A stretch of DNA of 58,221 bases, from positions 1-58,221 of the forward strand of contig JANYFN010000224.1 of the NCBI GenBank assembly GCA_025362675.1, read 5' to 3'. This document shows, in pieces, positions 47,108 to 56,669 of the stretch (the stretch's first letter is position 1; each line of letters begins with the position of its first letter). Source of the DNA: Limisphaerales bacterium (GTDB lineage: Bacteria > Verrucomicrobiota > Verrucomicrobiia > Limisphaerales > UBA11358). The notes under the pieces were generated by a model, which ran no database searches, was not told the origin of the DNA, and saw only the letters and a program-made list of their open reading frames with translations. Position numbers and translations under genes: made by a program.

Positions 47108-47154
47108 GGCCGCCCTAAATTTTATTATAAAATATTCAAAAAAAATCGGCGGTC
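47108..47154 (-). terminator. Hairpin 3' of the GH95 operon
   Basis: GGCCGCC (47108-47114) pairs with GGCGGTC (47148-47154), with one G-U pair. The AT-rich loop contains its own short palindrome (ATTTTAT/ATAAAAT). It begins 25 bp past the GH95 stop codon on the minus strand and is a plausible end of the right-hand operon. Confidence 0.45.
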
Positions 47155-47178
47155 AGAGTGGTTAATCTGTTCACGCTA

Positions 47179-49641
47179 TCAACGCATCGTTTCCAGTGTT
47201 GAATTTAGATTCACACTCGCGCCACGTTTCAATTTTATATCAGTTACAAAATTTCCATAGTGCAACTGGCACGCCGTCCCGCCAGTGTTGTGAAGAATTA
47301 CTGAGACCAACTTCGAATTTTTCCACGTCAAATCAACTTCAAAACCGCCGCGCGCGCGCAGGCCTTTGACATCGCCATCCGGCCACGCAGCGGGCAGCGC
47401 AGGGAGCAAATCGAGAATCCGCACATTGCTCCTTGCTGCTTCCAGATGGCTTTGCAGCAGCATCTCCGAGACGCCGGCAGTGAAGGCAAAATTGCCATCA
47501 ATCTGAAACGGCGGATGTGCATCGAACAGGTTTGGATAAACACCGCCGCCGCTGCCGTAGCTCGTGCGCGTATTGCCGCCGACGGGACGCAATAGATTTT
47601 TCACAAGCAGATAAGCGTGATCGCCGTCGAGCAAGCGCGCCCAGAAATTTATTTTCCAACCGAGCGACCAGCCCGTGCCATCATCACCGCGAATCTCCAG
47701 AACTTTTTTGGCTGCCGCAAAAAATTCCGGCGTGGCGGGCGTGATCTGGTGGCCGGGATAAACGCCGAATAGATGCGACGTGTGCCGATGATGCACGTCC
47801 TCCTCCTTGAAATCCTGAAACCATTCCTGAATCTGACCGCGTGAACCGATCTGGAGCGGAAATAATTTCGCGCGCGCCGCTTCAAGCTTCGCTGCAAATT
47901 CCTGGTCCGTGTCCAGCACGCGCGCGGCGTCAATGCAGTCGGTGAACAGCTCCCAGATGATGGACATGTCCATCGTGCAAGCCATGCTCACGTTGGCGCG
48001 CTTGCCGTCCGGCGTGAGGAAGGCGAGTTCCGGCGAAACGGAAGGCGCGGTAACGAGGTGCCCTTTGCCATCATCAATCAACCAGTCGAGGCAGAATTCC
48101 GCCGCACCGCGCATCACTGGCCACGCGCGTTCGCGCAGATATTTTTTGTCGCCACTGAACGCGTAATGTTCCCACAAATGCTGGCTCAACCACGGACTGC
48201 CCATCGTCCAGTTCGCCCAGACGGGATCGCCGCCGCCGTAATTTCCGACCGGCGCGGTCTGGCCCCAGATGTCGGCGTTGTGATGCGCGACCCAGCCGTG
48301 CGCGCCGTAATTTACCTCGGCCGTTTTTCGTCCGTGAACGGAAAGCATCTGGATGAAATCCAAAAACGGCTCCTGACACTCAGCAAGATTCGCCACTTCC
48401 GCCGGCCAATAATTCATCTCCGCGTTGATGTTCAACGTCCAGTTCGCGCTCCACGGCGGGCGCATGGAATCGTTCCAGATGCCCTGCAAATTCGCGGGCA
48501 AACCGCCGGGGCGAGAACTTTCGATTAGTAAGTAACGGCCGTATTGGTAGAGCAGCGCCGACAAACCAGGATCGGCTTCGCCGGTCGCAAACCGGGCCAG
48601 CCGCTCATCGGTCGGCAACGCGCGCTTGTCAGGACTGCCTCCAAAATTGATTTCAACGCGTTGAAAAAGTTTTTGATAATCGGCCACGTGTCGCGCGAGC
48701 AGCTTTTCATAGGATTTTTTCTGTGCGGCCGCGAGTGGACGCAAAGCCTCGGCGACCGGATCACGGCCGGCGCGCAACGGCGATTTGTCGGCACCATTAA
48801 AACTCGTTCCCGCCGAGAGCAGCAAGGTGACGGCGTTGGCGTTGGTAACGGTAAGAATTTTCCCATCGCAAGCAACTTTCCCACCATCGGCCAGTGCGCG
48901 GATGTGCAAATCAAACGTCATGCCCTCGGCGTTTGTGCCGGTGTCGTAAATGATCGGATTCTTGGAGCCGAGATAACTGGGGTCCACATGCGATGGCGCT
49001 TTGCCCTTTAGAATCAATGTGTTTGCGCTGCCAGCTTCCGTCGTGTGATGCAGCAGGCTGTCCGCCGTCGCATTAAAATTTATTTTCCCCGGCTGATCGC
49101 AGGTCAGTCGAATAACAATGACTTGATCCGGAAAGCTGCTGAAAATTTCACGCGTGAACACTGCGTCACCGATTTTGTAACGCACCGTTGTCACGGCGCG
49201 TTCAAGATCGAGACTGCGTTCGTAGCTGTTGGAAGATATGTTTTCGCCACCGGGAAAGGTGAGTCGCAAATCGCCCAGCGGCTGGTAGGACTCGTTGTAA
49301 GGGCCTTGCATCTTTTTGCAAAGCTCACCGGCCTTCGCATAATCCCCGGCGAAAATCGCGGCGCGGACTTGCGGGAGGATTTTCTTCGCACCGGGATTAT
49401 TCCAGTCGCGCGGCCCGCCCGACCAAAGTGTCGCCTCGTTGAGTTGCAACCGCTCGTTGGTGATGCCGCCGAAGACCATCGCGCCGAACCGACCATTCCC
49501 AACGGGCAATGCCTCAGTCCAGCGGGTCGCGGGTTGCGAATACTTCAGCGCCAGATCGCCAGCCAAAGCTGAAACGGCCAGCATCAATGCGGTTGCCAGC
49601 AAGAACTGAAATTTGCTGGTTCGGAGTCGCGACGTTTTCAT
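47179..49641 (-). CDS. GH95 alpha-L-fucosidase (secreted)
   Basis: This protein is 820 residues from the ATG at 49641, which gives signal peptide [20 protein letters not shown]. The frame extends upstream to 49722, but that would overlap the preceding gene. The family signature [15 protein letters not shown] and [16 protein letters not shown] is clear. Catalytic residues known from Bifidobacterium AfcA have counterparts: the paired Asn residues in [13 protein letters not shown], the acid Glu538 in APSVSPE, and the base-region Asp715 in [12 protein letters not shown]95 enzymes usually invert alpha-1,2-L-fucosides; some members act on L-galactosides. It is the last gene of the operon, 16 bp after the GH29-GH27 fusion. 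Confidence 0.93.
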   Translation of the reverse strand: MKTSRLRTSKFQFLLATALMLAVSALAGDLALKYSQPATRWTEALPVGNGRFGAMVFGGITNERLQLNEATLWSGGPRDWNNPGAKKILPQVRAAIFAGDYAKAGELCKKMQGPYNESYQPLGDLRLTFPGGENISSNSYERSLDLERAVTTVRYKIGDAVFTREIFSSFPDQVIVIRLTCDQPGKINFNATADSLLHHTTEAGSANTLILKGKAPSHVDPSYLGSKNPIIYDTGTNAEGMTFDLHIRALADGGKVACDGKILTVTNANAVTLLLSAGTSFNGADKSPLRAGRDPVAEALRPLAAAQKKSYEKLLARHVADYQKLFQRVEINFGGSPDKRALPTDERLARFATGEADPGLSALLYQYGRYLLIESSRPGGLPANLQGIWNDSMRPPWSANWTLNINAEMNYWPAEVANLAECQEPFLDFIQMLSVHGRKTAEVNYGAHGWVAHHNADIWGQTAPVGNYGGGDPVWANWTMGSPWLSQHLWEHYAFSGDKKYLRERAWPVMRGAAEFCLDWLIDDGKGHLVTAPSVSPELAFLTPDGKRANVSMACTMDMSIIWELFTDCIDAARVLDTDQEFAAKLEAARAKLFPLQIGSRGQIQEWFQDFKEEDVHHRHTSHLFGVYPGHQITPATPEFFAAAKKVLEIRGDDGTGWSLGWKINFWARLLDGDHAYLLVKNLLRPVGGNTRTSYGSGGGVYPNLFDAHPPFQIDGNFAFTAGVSEMLLQSHLEAARSNVRILDLLPALPAAWPDGDVKGLRARGGFEVDLTWKNSKLVSVILHNTGGTACQLHYGNFVTDIKLKRGASVNLNSTLETMR

Positions 49642-49657
49642 TTCGTAGGAATTTAGA

Positions 49658-52600
49658 TCATTCCCGCGAACGGATGCGAGCCAAGATAACGCCGTGTTTG
49701 GGAACAGAGACAGTAAATTCACTTGCGAATTCCCCTAGGTTTTTCTGCCGCCACAAGTCGCGCACCGTTTGCTTTCCGGAAAGTTTCAAGTCCGCCCATT
49801 TGGCCGTGACCGTTGCTTCGTTGTCGCCCAAGTTAAAAAGTCCAACGGCCTTGGAACCGTCTTCTAAATCTTTCGCATACACCCGGAGATTGCCATTCGT
49901 GGTGACGCAAACCGCCTGTTTTCCCAGCGCATCCTGATCCACTGCCAGCACTTCATCATTCGACAACAGACTCAACGTGAACGCGTCCAGCTTTTCCAGA
50001 TCGCAGCCGATGAGCAGCGGCGCAGACAGCAGACACCAAAGACTGATGTGCGTGTATTGTTCGTCCGGCGTGAGTTTGGTTTCATGCAGTCGCGGACCCC
50101 AGCCGACCCAGCCGACGACGAGCATGTCGGGATCGTTCCAATGTCCCGGCTTGGAGAATGGCGTCCACGGTTCCTGCGTAAAACCGATGCCGCTCAAGCT
50201 GCCCCACGAATCATTGATGTCCCCCGTGGTGCGCCAGCATTGGACAAGCGGCGCGATGTCGGCGATGCGATCCAGCAAGCGATCGCGCGAATTATTCGAC
50301 AAGCTCAAAAGAATATCGCGTTTGGTGGCACGCAAGGCGTCCGCCATTTCCACGACCTGCGGACGCTCGATGGGATTCCAGTCGTATTTCAAATAATCAA
50401 AGCCCCACGCGGCAAACTGCGCGGCGTCATTGGTGGCGAAGGAATATTTTCCGACGGCGTAGGGCAAAAATTTTTTGTTGCGCGGAGATTTTGTCGGCGA
50501 ATTCGTCCAGTCGCCTGCGGGATTTTCCGCCGAGCCGCCGATGTGACCGCCGTAAGAATTGACCCACGGCGTCGAATAAATTCCGGTTTTCAAACCGAGT
50601 GTATGAATCTCGTCGCACAAAGTTTTCATGTCCGAGAATTTTTTATTGGGCTGGATGGCGTTGAAATTTCCGCCCCGAACGCCCTGCCACGTGTCGTCAA
50701 TATTGATGTAAGTCCAGCCGTGTTGCGTAAGACCGGAGGCCACCATCGCCCGCGCCGAGCGCAGGACTTTTTCCTGATCCACCGCGCCCGCCCAGCAGTT
50801 CCAACTGTTCCAACCCATCGGCGGCGTGAGGGCCAGATCGTCGCCCACCACGATGCGAAATTTTTTATCCGCACTGCCTAAAGAATTGTTCGCGTGCAAG
50901 ATTACGGTGAATTCGCCCTTTGTTTCCAGTGCCCCGGTGATTTGTCCGCTCGCTGAGTCCAGCTTCAAGCCGGGCGGCAAATTGTCCGCCGAAAAAGTCA
51001 TGGGGCGGTTGCCCGTCGCGGGAACCGTGTAGAGAAACGGCGCACCCGGACGAACGCCAAAAACATTCGGGCCGTTGATGCGCGGCGTGTTTGGTGCGGG
51101 CGGCGTGAGAATCTCGGCTTGCTTCGGCGTGAAAATCGGAGTCGCGCTGGCATCATTCGTAACGCTGGTCGGCGTCAGCCGCACCGAGTTCAGATTGATT
51201 GGCTTCCAACTGGCCGCGTCTTTCGAGCGGAATTTCACCACCAGTTCGCCGGGTTGCTTGATCTGGATTTGTCCTAGATCAATCGTCTGGAATTTATCCC
51301 AACCGCCGGTCAGGGGCGCCTGACCGTTGATTATCTGGCTACCAACTTCAACCACAAAGCCCACGTCCGCGTCCGCCGTGGCGATGGTCGCGCTGACTTT
51401 GAAAACGCCCGCCTCGGAAACCTGCGCCTTCCAAGAAACCGATTCGTCAGGGTTATTCCAAAAGCCGATGTCTGGCAAACCGCCCTGCGTTTCCAACTGG
51501 ATTCCAGCGCCGTGCAACTCCGCGTCCGTGGCGGACAAAATCACATTACCCTTCGCATCGGAACGAATGATTGCGGCCGTCACGGGCGAAATCACCGCTT
51601 TCAAATTGTCACCCGCGATCCTCAACGCGCAGGTCAATGCCTCCGTTTTGCCAGCGGGCAACTCGACGATCAACGCGTCCGCCGTCTGGGTGAATTTCAA
51701 TTCGCCCTCGTGACCCACCAACTCGACGTGCTTGATTTCGTTTTCACCGTCCACAGCGGTTCTGGCGAGCGAACGGATCGTAAATTTATTTTCCGCCGGC
51801 CAGCCGAGGGCAATCGCGTAAAGCGTTTTCCCTTTGGTAGTGAAACGGATGTCCTGAGCGGTGAAATTAAAATCCTCCTTGAACGCGCCGCCTTTCACCC
51901 GCGCCGGGCCTTCGCCGTAAACCAGCCACGGACGCGTGCCGTAAATCGCTTCGCCATTCACGCCAAACCAATCGCTCAACTGGCCAAGCATGGTTTCGAC
52001 TTCTGGATCAAGCGTGCCGTCGGGACGCAGGACGACGTTGAGCAACAGGTTTCCGTTTTTGCTCACGATGTCCACGAGCATTTTGACCGTCCAATCGAGC
52101 TTCTGATATTTCCAATGCTTGTTGTAAAACCAGTCGCCGATGGACGTGTCCGTCTGCCACGGCAACGGACTGATACCGGGCATCACGCCGCGCTCGACAT
52201 CTTGCACATACGAGCCGCTGCGAAATTCACCGGTGCCCATCGCTGCTTTACAATTATAGACCGCCGTCAACTTTCCATCGTGCGCCGCGATACTGCGATT
52301 ATAAAAATTTGCCACGAGCGTGCGACCCACTTCGCCGAATGGCAAACCGCCGTCGCTGTAAAGCAAATCGGGTTGGTAACGCGCCATTAAATCATTGATA
52401 CGATTGAACCATTCTTGCTGGGCCGCGCCGCTGGTCGTATACCACTTGTTGTCGCCCGGCGCGGTCGGGGCGTGATACAACTCATCAAAAATGGGATTGG
52501 CGCCATCGTAAGGCATACCCGCGAACGCTCCCGTTTTGTCAGCACCATGACTAGTTTGAAACCAAGTGAAACTCGCGCCGAGATGTTCCGAGACGCCGAA

Positions 52601-53134
52601 GGGTAAACCATTTTTCTTCGCCTCGCGCTGCCATTCGCCGACCACATCGCGGTGCGGCCCGACGTTCACGGCGTTCCACGAATGAAATTTTGAATCCCAC
52701 AGATCGAAGTTGTCGTGATGCACGCCCATGCTGACGAAATATTTGGCGCCCGCCTTTTTGTAGATCTTCATCAGGCGCTCCGGATTCCAATTTTCCGCGT
52801 GCCAGAGCGGGATGATGTCTTTCCAACCGTTCGTTGAGGGATGGCCGTAACGCGCCAGATGGTCTTTGTAATCCGGCGAACCTTCCTCATACATTTTGCG
52901 CGCATACCAGTCGCCTTCCATCGGCACGGCCTGCGGTCCCCAATGCGCCCAGATGCCAAACTTCGCGTCGCGGAACCAGTCGGGACAAACGTAATTTGTC
53001 AGCGATCCCACTGCGCCAGAAAATATTCCTGGAACAGTTTCCATTTGCGCCGCTGGCGATGGCGATTGAGTCAAGACCAGTGCGACGGTGAGGCAAAGGC
53101 TTTTGAGCAGGGGATGATTTACTTTTTTATTCAT
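49658..53134 (-). CDS. GH29-GH27 fusion: alpha-L-fucosidase plus alpha-galactosidase
   Basis: This 1158-residue protein starts at the ATG at 53134, giving signal peptide [20 protein letters not shown]; the frame is open 33 bp further. Residues about 40-520 are GH29: [28 protein letters not shown], and predicted nucleophile Asp261 in LLYSDGG. Residues about 525-670 are a beta-sandwich, CBM-like. Residues about 675-765 are an Ig-like putative linker ([20 protein letters not shown]). Residues about 770-1158 are GH27: [12 protein letters not shown], predicted nucleophile Asp918 in YLKYDWN, acid/base Asp972 in TTGDINDSW, and [10 protein letters not shown]. Both active sites look intact. The pairing suggests a substrate with neighbouring alpha-L-fucose and alpha-D-galactose ends. 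It lies between GH106-like and GH95 genes with gaps of 20 and 16 bp. Confidence 0.92.
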   Translation of the reverse strand: MNKKVNHPLLKSLCLTVALVLTQSPSPAAQMETVPGIFSGAVGSLTNYVCPDWFRDAKFGIWAHWGPQAVPMEGDWYARKMYEEGSPDYKDHLARYGHPSTNGWKDIIPLWHAENWNPERLMKIYKKAGAKYFVSMGVHHDNFDLWDSKFHSWNAVNVGPHRDVVGEWQREAKKNGLPFGVSEHLGASFTWFQTSHGADKTGAFAGMPYDGANPIFDELYHAPTAPGDNKWYTTSGAAQQEWFNRINDLMARYQPDLLYSDGGLPFGEVGRTLVANFYNRSIAAHDGKLTAVYNCKAAMGTGEFRSGSYVQDVERGVMPGISPLPWQTDTSIGDWFYNKHWKYQKLDWTVKMLVDIVSKNGNLLLNVVLRPDGTLDPEVETMLGQLSDWFGVNGEAIYGTRPWLVYGEGPARVKGGAFKEDFNFTAQDIRFTTKGKTLYAIALGWPAENKFTIRSLARTAVDGENEIKHVELVGHEGELKFTQTADALIVELPAGKTEALTCALRIAGDNLKAVISPVTAAIIRSDAKGNVILSATDAELHGAGIQLETQGGLPDIGFWNNPDESVSWKAQVSEAGVFKVSATIATADADVGFVVEVGSQIINGQAPLTGGWDKFQTIDLGQIQIKQPGELVVKFRSKDAASWKPINLNSVRLTPTSVTNDASATPIFTPKQAEILTPPAPNTPRINGPNVFGVRPGAPFLYTVPATGNRPMTFSADNLPPGLKLDSASGQITGALETKGEFTVILHANNSLGSADKKFRIVVGDDLALTPPMGWNSWNCWAGAVDQEKVLRSARAMVASGLTQHGWTYINIDDTWQGVRGGNFNAIQPNKKFSDMKTLCDEIHTLGLKTGIYSTPWVNSYGGHIGGSAENPAGDWTNSPTKSPRNKKFLPYAVGKYSFATNDAAQFAAWGFDYLKYDWNPIERPQVVEMADALRATKRDILLSLSNNSRDRLLDRIADIAPLVQCWRTTGDINDSWGSLSGIGFTQEPWTPFSKPGHWNDPDMLVVGWVGWGPRLHETKLTPDEQYTHISLWCLLSAPLLIGCDLEKLDAFTLSLLSNDEVLAVDQDALGKQAVCVTTNGNLRVYAKDLEDGSKAVGLFNLGDNEATVTAKWADLKLSGKQTVRDLWRQKNLGEFASEFTVSVPKHGVILARIRSRE

Positions 53135-53154
53135 GCGAAAAATGAAATGGCTGC

Positions 53155-55623
53155 TTATTCCGTGCAAAGCGTGACCGGGCCAAGCAGGCCGGATGAAACG
53201 AGCGGCGAATTTTTATTAAAATAATTCCAAGTGCTGAAAGTGAAGCGCTCCGCCGACGGACGCGGCTGACCTTTCACAAACCAATCGGGAAATGATTTCA
53301 GCGGCCCGCCGTTGCCGAAATCGCCTTGGCCATACTCGCAATCCGCCGGCTGTTGTTCGTCGCCGATCAAACGGTTTGCCCAGACATTCGTGACTTTAAT
53401 CTCAAGGTTGTTGCGCTTCGATTTTATGGCGGAAGAAATATCCACGCGCCACGGTGCGGTCCAGACGACGCCGAGATTTTTTCCATTCAACCAGACTTCG
53501 GCGAGGGCATGAACGGTGCCGAGATCTAAAAATAATTTTGAGTTTTTAGTTTTTAATTTTACGTCGGGGACATCAAACGTCTGCGAATAAACCGCCGTGC
53601 CGCTGAAAAATTTAATGCCGGGTTCGGTCCGCTTCGTCCAATCTTGAAGCGTGTCAAATGTGACCGGCACTTGCGGCCCGCCCCATTTTGGATCGAAGCT
53701 CACCTGCCACGGTCCAGTGATTTCGCTGGCGACTTTCAACTCGGGAATATTTTTCGCCGCCGCAACGCGTTCCAAGCTTGAAATTGGTTTGCGAAAAATA
53801 ACAAACCAACTTTCCGCCGCCGCAAATTCCAATGGCACAATTGTTTTGCCATCTTTGATTTCAAACTCCGGCAACTCCCGCCGCTCGCCGGTGACGGGAT
53901 TCCACAATTCCGGTTTTTTGCCGCTGACGCCAAAAGCGCAACGTGCTGAGCCATTCGTCCGCGCGAGGTTGGCGACGAAGAAAACATCCGCGCCATCCTT
54001 TTGCCGATGAATCGAGCGCAGATTTATTTTCCCAGAAACATCACTCGCGTTGAAATCATTGGCGGCGATCGCGCCCCATTGCAACAATGCCTGACAGCGC
54101 GTGAGGTATTGCACCCAGGCTTTGCCAGGTTTCCACCATGTCTGCGTGCGATCAAAATGCGTGCCCCATTGGCCCATCGCCATGCCGGGCTGATAACGAT
54201 CGTCATAAGGCTGATGCGTGAAGCGGTGCAGCACCATGCGGTTCACACCGTCGCAAAACGCCGCGTCGCCGATGGGCTTGAGCCACTCGGGCGTCTCGTT
54301 CCATTGGCTGTCCTCAGGCTTGCCCGTGAACGCCTCGGCCTCAATGAGATTGCGCCCCGCCGCGCGCACGGCCACGACGGTCGGTGCTAGTTCAAACGGC
54401 TCGTAACCGCCGTGTGTCGTCCAAAATTCTGTAACGATGCGGTCAACGTGCGGCACAGCGTCGTTGATGCTCCACGGGCCGCCGTAAGGTTCGCACATGA
54501 ATTTTAACCCGGCGGCGTGCAGCGTGCGTTCGATCACGGGGAAATAATTTTCGCGGTAAAGATCGTAAATAGTTTTTTCAAAATCCGCCTGAAACTTTTT
54601 AGTCTCGGCTTCACTGCCAATGGCGCGATGCGCCAGCGTCGGCAGAAAATCCGTGAGGTCGTAACCGCGACGCGTAGAAAATTCCTCGCGCATCTTGGGC
54701 GTCCAGCCGGGCGTGCGCGCTTCGTAGCTGTCGAAATGATAATAATTAAATCCATTGCCGAAGAGATCGCCGAGCTGATTTTTAGCATCGGCAATGATGT
54801 GGTTCATGTGGAACTCCACCGCCGCGGCGCTCATCTTATCGCACTCCAAACCGATGGCTTCCCACTGGCACGGCTGGAGCAGCGTGCCCATCGTGGTGCG
54901 GCCAAAACGATAAATAATCCATTCGCCCGGCGGCGCGTCCCAATCCAGTTTTCCATCGGCGGACATTTTCGCGGTGAGATCAATGATGTTGGTCAGCGCC
55001 ACAACATCATTGGCGGGCAAGGCTAGCACCGCGACGTCGCGGTAAAATTCCCGGCGCGCGGCGACTTTCGGTTTTTCGAGTTTGCCCGTGATGGGATTGT
55101 GAACGGGATACGGCTGCACCGCGCGCAAATCCGGTTTGGCCTGCGCCAGCGTGCTGGAAAAATGTGTTCCACCGTTGACGGGTGTTTGCGACCAGACAAT
55201 TTCCTGCATGGAAAGTTCCGGCGCGATCCACGGGCCGCCGCTGCTCTCGTAGCCCGCGCAGTTATGCACGCCAAAATCCAAACCGAGCCGCCGTGATTCC
55301 GCCGCCGCGTGGCGCACGAGCTGCCACCACGGATCGGTGAAGGTGACGACTCCCGGCGTGGGACAATTTGAAATCACGCCCGCCCACGGCGTGCAGGAAT
55401 CCGCGAGGCTGAAGACCATCGTGCCGGCAAAACCTTCTTCCTTCAACGCCTCTAGGTCACGCGTGATGCCGTTGCTGCTGACGTTACCACCCATCCACAT
55501 CCATAACACCTGCGGACGCGCAGCGGCGGGCGGATTCGTAAAGGCGTCTTCCAGCGTGTCCGCCGAGGCGATGCGCGGGAACAGCAGTCCGAGACTAACG
55601 ACCAAAAATAATATTTGTTTCAT
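53155..55623 (-). CDS. GH106-like glycoside hydrolase (alpha-L-rhamnosidase family)
   Basis: This 822-residue protein has a signal peptide (MKQILFLVVSLGLLFPRIAS). The opening is typical of Glyco_hydro_106: FTNPPAAARPQVLWMWMGGN and GITRDLEALKEEGFAGTMVF. Later phrases include FGVHNCAGYESSGGPWI, FNYYHFDSYEARTPGWT and MCEPYGGPW, and a C-terminal galactose-binding-like sandwich ends WNYFNKNSPLVSSGLLGPV. Characterised members are alpha-L-rhamnosidases. L-Rhamnose and L-fucose are both 6-deoxy sugars, so activity on either cannot be decided from sequence. It precedes the GH29-GH27 fusion by 20 bp and follows a pseudopilin by 112 bp. Confidence 0.85.
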   Translation of the reverse strand: MKQILFLVVSLGLLFPRIASADTLEDAFTNPPAAARPQVLWMWMGGNVSSNGITRDLEALKEEGFAGTMVFSLADSCTPWAGVISNCPTPGVVTFTDPWWQLVRHAAAESRRLGLDFGVHNCAGYESSGGPWIAPELSMQEIVWSQTPVNGGTHFSSTLAQAKPDLRAVQPYPVHNPITGKLEKPKVAARREFYRDVAVLALPANDVVALTNIIDLTAKMSADGKLDWDAPPGEWIIYRFGRTTMGTLLQPCQWEAIGLECDKMSAAAVEFHMNHIIADAKNQLGDLFGNGFNYYHFDSYEARTPGWTPKMREEFSTRRGYDLTDFLPTLAHRAIGSEAETKKFQADFEKTIYDLYRENYFPVIERTLHAAGLKFMCEPYGGPWSINDAVPHVDRIVTEFWTTHGGYEPFELAPTVVAVRAAGRNLIEAEAFTGKPEDSQWNETPEWLKPIGDAAFCDGVNRMVLHRFTHQPYDDRYQPGMAMGQWGTHFDRTQTWWKPGKAWVQYLTRCQALLQWGAIAANDFNASDVSGKINLRSIHRQKDGADVFFVANLARTNGSARCAFGVSGKKPELWNPVTGERRELPEFEIKDGKTIVPLEFAAAESWFVIFRKPISSLERVAAAKNIPELKVASEITGPWQVSFDPKWGGPQVPVTFDTLQDWTKRTEPGIKFFSGTAVYSQTFDVPDVKLKTKNSKLFLDLGTVHALAEVWLNGKNLGVVWTAPWRVDISSAIKSKRNNLEIKVTNVWANRLIGDEQQPADCEYGQGDFGNGGPLKSFPDWFVKGQPRPSAERFTFSTWNYFNKNSPLVSSGLLGPVTLCTE

Positions 55624-55735
55624 GGGGTGCGGATTGTCAGGCCGGAAAATTATAGAATCCGCCCGTGTCCGTATAGTCGAATACTAGATGCTAAATTTCC
55701 GTTGTGGAAAGTGGAAGCCTTGGTCGCTGGGAGTT

Positions 55736-56581
55736 TCACTTCCAGCCCGGGAAGCGGATGCCCTGATAAATGAAGTCATAATCGGGGCCAGCGGTTGGGC
55801 CACCACCCGGAATGCCACCCGTAACACCACTGGCGGCGGCAGCTTTGCCAGCGGCGATGAGATTCCCATTGAGCCATTTGTGGCTCTCTGCATGGCCGTC
55901 AGCAAATCCATAAGTGCTGACGTTCCCGTGATAAATGGGGATCGGATCCTGCCACATAAACCTCACGTTGCCTCCCGTCCAAATCACTTCCCAACTGCCC
56001 TCGTTGTAGCCGCGGCTATCCACATCCTCGACAAAGGTAAATGTTTGAGAGGATGCACTTATATTACTATATTTTGTATAAGTAGATCCAAAGCCAACAT
56101 AGTTGAAGTTGGGATCACCGGCAAAATTTTGAGCCTTGGAGTAACTATCATAAGCCCACCCAACATTAGGTAACGAGCCGACCGGAAGCCTGGTGCGAAC
56201 ATCGCCCGGACAATGATAGGACCCAACATTGGGTGCATATTGGTAAAGCGGATTATTGGTGCGTAAACAGTCCTGAACCATTTGCTGCGCCAGATCTTGA
56301 GAAGTGCCGGCGACTGCCCACGGAGGTATGGCGGGTGCTCCCCAAAATCCGCCCCCGGTATTAAAAGGAACGATTAGATCATTGTTGTCGCCAGAAAACA
56401 TGATACTGGCGAGGCCGATTTGTTTTTGATTATTGATGCAAGCGGCTTGGGTCGCCTTCAATTTTGCTTTGGCCAAGGCCGGCAAAAGCATCGCCGCTAA
56501 GATGGCGATAATGGCGATGACCACGAGCAGTTCAATCAGGGTGAATCCCGCCCGGCTGTTTGTTTTGGTTCGTCCTTGCAT
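55736..56581 (-). CDS. Pseudopilin-like protein, H-X9-DG/DUF1559 type
   Basis: This 281-residue protein has leader [12 protein letters not shown], then [20 protein letters not shown] with Glu5, and a C-terminal motif [13 protein letters not shown]. It sits between the LamG-repeat protein and the GH106-like gene, all on the minus strand, repeating the pseudopilin-plus-hydrolase arrangement seen elsewhere in the window. No palindrome is seen upstream; its transcription may come from the LamG gene or from the short gap. Confidence 0.86.
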   Translation of the reverse strand: MQGRTKTNSRAGFTLIELLVVIAIIAILAAMLLPALAKAKLKATQAACINNQKQIGLASIMFSGDNNDLIVPFNTGGGFWGAPAIPPWAVAGTSQDLAQQMVQDCLRTNNPLYQYAPNVGSYHCPGDVRTRLPVGSLPNVGWAYDSYSKAQNFAGDPNFNYVGFGSTYTKYSNISASSQTFTFVEDVDSRGYNEGSWEVIWTGGNVRFMWQDPIPIYHGNVSTYGFADGHAESHKWLNGNLIAAGKAAAASGVTGGIPGGGPTAGPDYDFIYQGIRFPGWK

Positions 56582-56605
56582 AAAAAAATCGTCTTAAAAT
56601 TTGCC

Positions 56606-56630
56606 GGCGGCGGAGAATCCTTCCGCCGCC
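56606..56630 (-). terminator. GC-rich hairpin between LamG gene and pseudopilin
   Basis: GGCGGCGGA (56606-56614) pairs perfectly with TCCGCCGCC (56622-56630) around a 7-base loop. It lies 40 bp past the LamG stop on the minus strand, without a clear U-run. It could terminate, attenuate or protect the LamG transcript, separating expression levels of an abundant surface protein from the downstream enzymes. Confidence 0.5.
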
Positions 56631-56669
56631 AGCGTTTGAATTATTAATTAAACCAGGCACGCGCCCCGC

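Larger units (their letters stand above)
46316..47178. other. 863-bp non-coding region with possible structured RNA remnant
   Basis: No convincing gene is seen. Short frames (46419-46874 plus, 46623-46889 minus) lack family signatures and start context. From about 46850 to 47080 the plus strand shows many small inverted repeats, described as a separate feature. The end nearest the GH95 gene holds a hairpin (47108-47154). Confidence 0.55.
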
